64,000 bases of DNA from Pelagibius sp050043265. GTDB lineage: Bacteria; Pseudomonadota; Alphaproteobacteria; Kiloniellales; Kiloniellaceae. A program made the position numbers and the translations under genes. The stretch lies in assembly GCA_050043265.1 (NCBI GenBank), contig JBHJIR010000002.1, positions 1-64,000 of the forward strand, in the 5' to 3' direction. The notes beneath the pieces are model-generated. The model did no database searches. It saw only the letters and a program-made list of their open reading frames with translations, and was not told the origin of the DNA. Numbering within the stretch: the stretch's first letter is position 1; every line of letters begins with the position of its first letter. Below are positions 61,502 to 64,000 of this stretch, one piece after another.

Positions 61502-62677
61502 ATGAGCCCCAGTCAGACCGCCGAAACATCCGAGAGCTTCCCCGACATCCGCGAAGGGGTCCGCGCCCTCTGTGCCAACTATCCCGGCGCCTACTGGCGC
61601 GAGCTGGATGCCCGGCGGGCCTATCCCGAGGCCTTCGTGAAGGAGCTCACCGAGGCCGGCTACCTCGCTGCTCTGGTGCCCGAGGAATTCGGCGGCAGCG
61701 GCCTGCCCCTGGCTGCTGGCTGCGCTATCCTGGAGGAGATCCAGAAGGCCGGTTGTAACGGTGCCGCCTGCCACGCGCAGATGTACACCATGGGCACCCT
61801 GCTGCGTCACGGCAGCGACGCGCAGAAGCAGCGTTACCTGCCGGGCATCGCCGAGGGTACGCTGCGCCTGCAGGCCTTCGGCGTCACCGAGCCGACCAGC
61901 GGCACTGATACGCTCAGCCTGCAGACGGTGGCCAAGCGCGACGGCGACCGCTACATCGTGAACGGCCAGAAGGTGTGGACCAGCCGGGCCGAGTACAGCG
62001 ATCTCATGCTGCTGCTGGCACGCACCACGCCGAAGGACGCGGTGACGAAGAAGGGAGAGGGTCTTTCGGTTTTCATCGTCGACCTGCGCGAGGCGGTGGG
62101 CAAGGGCGTCACCATCAAGCCGATCCGGGCCATGATGAACCATTCCAGCACCGAGGTGTTCTTCGACAATCTGGAAGTCCCGGCGGAAAACCTGATCGGC
62201 GAGGAAGGCAAGGGCTTCCGCTACATTCTGGACGGCATGAACGCGGAGCGCATCCTCATCGCCTCCGAATGCATCGGCGATGCCCGCTGGTTCATCGAGA
62301 AGGCCAGCGCCTATGCCACAGAGCGCAAGGTCTTCGGCCGCCCCATCGGGCAGAACCAGGGTATCCAGTTCCCCATCGCCAGGGCCTATGCCCAGAGCGA
62401 GGCGGCGGCGCTGATGGTCGATCGTGCCGCGGCCCTGTTCGATGCCGGCCAGCGCTGCGGGCGGGAGGCCAACATGGCGCAGATGCTGGCTTCGGAAGCG
62501 TCCTGGGCGGCGGCCGAGGCCTGCCTGCAGACCCACGGCGGCTTCGGCTTCGCCGAGGAGTACGACGTCGAGCGTAAGTACCGGGAGGCGCGGCTGTATC
62601 AGGTGGCGCCGATCTCCACCAACCTGATCCTTGCCTTCCTTGCCGAGCACGTGCTCGGTATGCCGCGCAGCTATTGA
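61502..62677 (+). CDS. Acyl-CoA dehydrogenase-family protein
   Basis: A 391-residue FAD enzyme. The helical N-terminus (ELTEAGYLAALVPEEFGGSG) leads to the flavin-site strand LRLQAFGVTEPTSGTDTLSL and the C-terminal four-helix region (GRPIGQNQGIQFPIARAYAQ ... THGGFGFAEEYDVERKYREA). The last block also carries the usual dehydrogenase signature. Substrate not determinable; companion GST and CoA-transferase genes suggest catabolism of an organic acid through its CoA ester. The ATG at 61502 fits the family start. Confidence 0.92.
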   Translation: MSPSQTAETSESFPDIREGVRALCANYPGAYWRELDARRAYPEAFVKELTEAGYLAALVPEEFGGSGLPLAAGCAILEEIQKAGCNGAACHAQMYTMGTLLRHGSDAQKQRYLPGIAEGTLRLQAFGVTEPTSGTDTLSLQTVAKRDGDRYIVNGQKVWTSRAEYSDLMLLLARTTPKDAVTKKGEGLSVFIVDLREAVGKGVTIKPIRAMMNHSSTEVFFDNLEVPAENLIGEEGKGFRYILDGMNAERILIASECIGDARWFIEKASAYATERKVFGRPIGQNQGIQFPIARAYAQSEAAALMVDRAAALFDAGQRCGREANMAQMLASEASWAAAEACLQTHGGFGFAEEYDVERKYREARLYQVAPISTNLILAFLAEHVLGMPRSY

Positions 62678-62686
62678 GCCGCGCCC

Positions 62687-63316
62687 ATGAGTCCCGTGCT
62701 CTTCGGTCCGTCCTACTCGGTCTATGTGCGTATCGTGAAGATCGTCCTGGCGGAAAAGGGCGTCGACTATCAGCAAGTCGCTTTCGATGTCTTCGACCGC
62801 GCCGACTGGCCCGACGACTGGCTGCAGCGCCAGCCCTTCGGCCAGGTGCCGGCCTTCGAGCACGACGGCTTCCGCCTTTACGAGACGCGCGCCATCACGC
62901 GCTACGTCGATGAGGCTTTCGACGGCCCTGCTTTGCAGCCGGATAGCGCGCCGGGCCGTGCGCGCGCCGAACAGGCGATTTCCGTGCTCGACAGCCACGG
63001 CTACCGCCCGATGGTCTGGGAGATCTACGTCGAGCGCGTTTCCAAGGACGACAGCGACGAGGCGGTGATCGCCGCGGCCTTGCCGAAGGCCGAGAAATGT
63101 CTCGCCGCACTGACGGATATCCTGGACGGCGGGGCGTTTTTCGGCGGCGCGGGCTTCAGTCTTGCCGACGCCCAGGCGGCGCCGATGTTCGATTATTTCG
63201 TGCAAGCAGCCGAAGGCCGGGCCCTGCTCGACGCGCAGCCGGCCTTGGCGGCCTGGTGGGCGCGGGTCAGCGCGCGTGCTTCCATTCAAGCCGCTTGCGC
63301 GAAGGAAGCCGCATGA
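62687..63316 (+). CDS. Glutathione S-transferase-family protein
   Basis: A 209-residue GST. The thioredoxin-like domain (residues 1-80) has the Ser/Tyr active-site stretch VLFGPSYSVYVRIVKIVLAEKGVDY, NPFGQ-like QPFGQVPAFEHDG and YETRAITRYVDE; the helical domain follows with GAGFSLADAQAAPMFDY. It lies 9 bp after the dehydrogenase and overlaps the CoA-transferase by four bases. Confidence 0.92.
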   Translation: MSPVLFGPSYSVYVRIVKIVLAEKGVDYQQVAFDVFDRADWPDDWLQRQPFGQVPAFEHDGFRLYETRAITRYVDEAFDGPALQPDSAPGRARAEQAISVLDSHGYRPMVWEIYVERVSKDDSDEAVIAAALPKAEKCLAALTDILDGGAFFGGAGFSLADAQAAPMFDYFVQAAEGRALLDAQPALAAWWARVSARASIQAACAKEAA

Positions 63317-64000
63317 CCAAGCCTCTCGAAGGCCTGCTGGTCGTCAGCCTGGAACAGGCCGTGGCCGCGCCTTACTGCGCCTGCAAGCTGGCCGATGCCG
63401 GCGCCCGCGTGATCAAGCTGGAGCGTGCCGAGGGCGACTTCGCGCGCGGCTACGACCGCGTGGTGCACGGCGAGAGCGCCTATTTCGTATGGCTGAACCG
63501 CGGCAAGGAATCCATCGCCGTCGACCTGAAGCAGCCGGACGACCTGGCCCTGGTGAAGCGCATGTTGGCCAAGGCCGACGTCTTCATCCAGAACCTGGCG
63601 CCGGGGGCGGCGGGACGTTTGGGCCTTGGCCACGAAGGGTTGCGCAAGGCACACCCGCGGCTCATCACCTGCGACATCTCCGGCTACGGAGAGATCGGCC
63701 CTTATGCCGAGATGAAAGCCTACGATCTGCTGGTGCAGGCGGAAAGCGGCCTTGCCTCGATCACCGGGCGGCCGGAGGGGCCGGGGCGAGTCGGCGTCTC
63801 GGTCTGCGATATCGCCTGCGGCATGTACGCCTACCAGGCGGTGCTGGAAGCGTTGTTGCTGCGCGGCCGCACGGGCGAGGGATCGGCGCTGGCCACCTCC
63901 CTGTTCGCCGGCATGGCCGACTGGATGACCGTGCCGCTGCTGCACCAGGACTACGGACCGGGCGCGCCCAAGCGCGTCGGCCTTAACCACCCCTCCATCG
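63313..64000 (+). CDS. CaiB/BaiF-type class III CoA-transferase (partial, runs off window end)
   Basis: The first 229 codons of a class III CoA-transferase, beginning LVVSLEQAVAAPYCACKLAD and ARVIKLERAEGDFARGYD. The segment CDISGYGEIGPYAEMKAYDL includes the conserved Asp (AYD) that forms the acyl-aspartyl intermediate. It starts on the ATGA overlap with the GST stop. The C-terminal part lies beyond 64000. It would move CoA onto the organic acid that the dehydrogenase then oxidises. Confidence 0.93.
   Translation, partial: MTKPLEGLLVVSLEQAVAAPYCACKLADAGARVIKLERAEGDFARGYDRVVHGESAYFVWLNRGKESIAVDLKQPDDLALVKRMLAKADVFIQNLAPGAAGRLGLGHEGLRKAHPRLITCDISGYGEIGPYAEMKAYDLLVQAESGLASITGRPEGPGRVGVSVCDIACGMYAYQAVLEALLLRGRTGEGSALATSLFAGMADWMTVPLLHQDYGPGAPKRVGLNHPSI

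Noticed and set aside
61460..63289. A 609-codon minus-strand frame across the dehydrogenase and GST genes
   Set aside because: Shadow of two well-conserved plus-strand genes; no recognisable domain.

Overview
The window is a GC-rich (roughly two thirds G+C by eye), densely packed chromosome segment from a Gram-negative bacterium. Gene content points to an alphaproteobacterium of the Rhodospirillales/Kiloniellales type: KDO transferase WaaA, a ChvI-like regulator, DgcN/DgcA, PotFGHI-type polyamine transport, and many ATGA start/stop overlaps. The taxonomic placement is an inference from gene content only. I saw no rRNA, tRNA or CRISPR array.

Layout. 134-2392: small flavin/NTF2-like genes and an acetylornithine-type transaminase. 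2497-3992: dusA with a decayed phage integrase head-to-head in front of it, the classic scar of a dusA-integrating element. 4003-7310: a histidine kinase and a response regulator whose output domains look like degenerate GGDEF and EAL. 7540-9126: a scrap of an IlvD/Edd dehydratase gene, then an ECF41 sigma factor with its carboxymuconolactone-decarboxylase partner and a near-perfect ECF41 promoter. 9352-9498: a 48-residue membrane peptide ending in a strong terminator. 9612-14765: a NitT/TauT-type ABC importer with two different permeases and a fumarylacetoacetate-hydrolase enzyme, transcribed away from a FadR-type GntR regulator.

14796-29149: a surface-glycan block. WaaA and an epimerase are followed by a long leftward operon (27518 to 17365) for pseudaminic acid-type nonulosonic sugars: pseB, pseC, a NeuB-family synthase, a methylase, pseF, a pseG-pseH fusion, a second NeuB-family synthase, two more methyltransferases, a WbqC-like protein and a PIG-L deacetylase. 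A gutted glycosyltransferase lies beyond it. A UDP-glucuronate 4-epimerase lies to the right, then cysD and a cysN-cysC fusion that make PAPS (29443-32201).

32263-36527: a PotFGHI putrescine importer. 37226-40245: a lipoprotein and a ChvI-like two-component pair. 41113-47184: a MATE exporter, the DgcN/DgcA D-glutamate pathway, a small secreted protein, a ceramidase-family membrane protein and a BenE-type transporter. 47181-49525: ycaQ broken by one in-frame amber codon, a small unknown and a methyltransferase. 49696-55024: an MBL hydrolase and a second polyamine-type ABC importer with a divergent TetR gene and a likely shared operator. 55097-59581: an AraC regulator and two tandem inverse autotransporters with beta-helix-like passengers, the most unusual item here. 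59661-64000: agmatinase, a HIT protein lacking the third His, and an acyl-CoA dehydrogenase / GST / CoA-transferase operon cut by the window end.

Links between genes: polyamine handling recurs (two importers plus agmatinase), and surface decoration (KDO, nonulosonic acids, glucuronate/galacturonate, PAPS, inverse autotransporters) dominates the rest.
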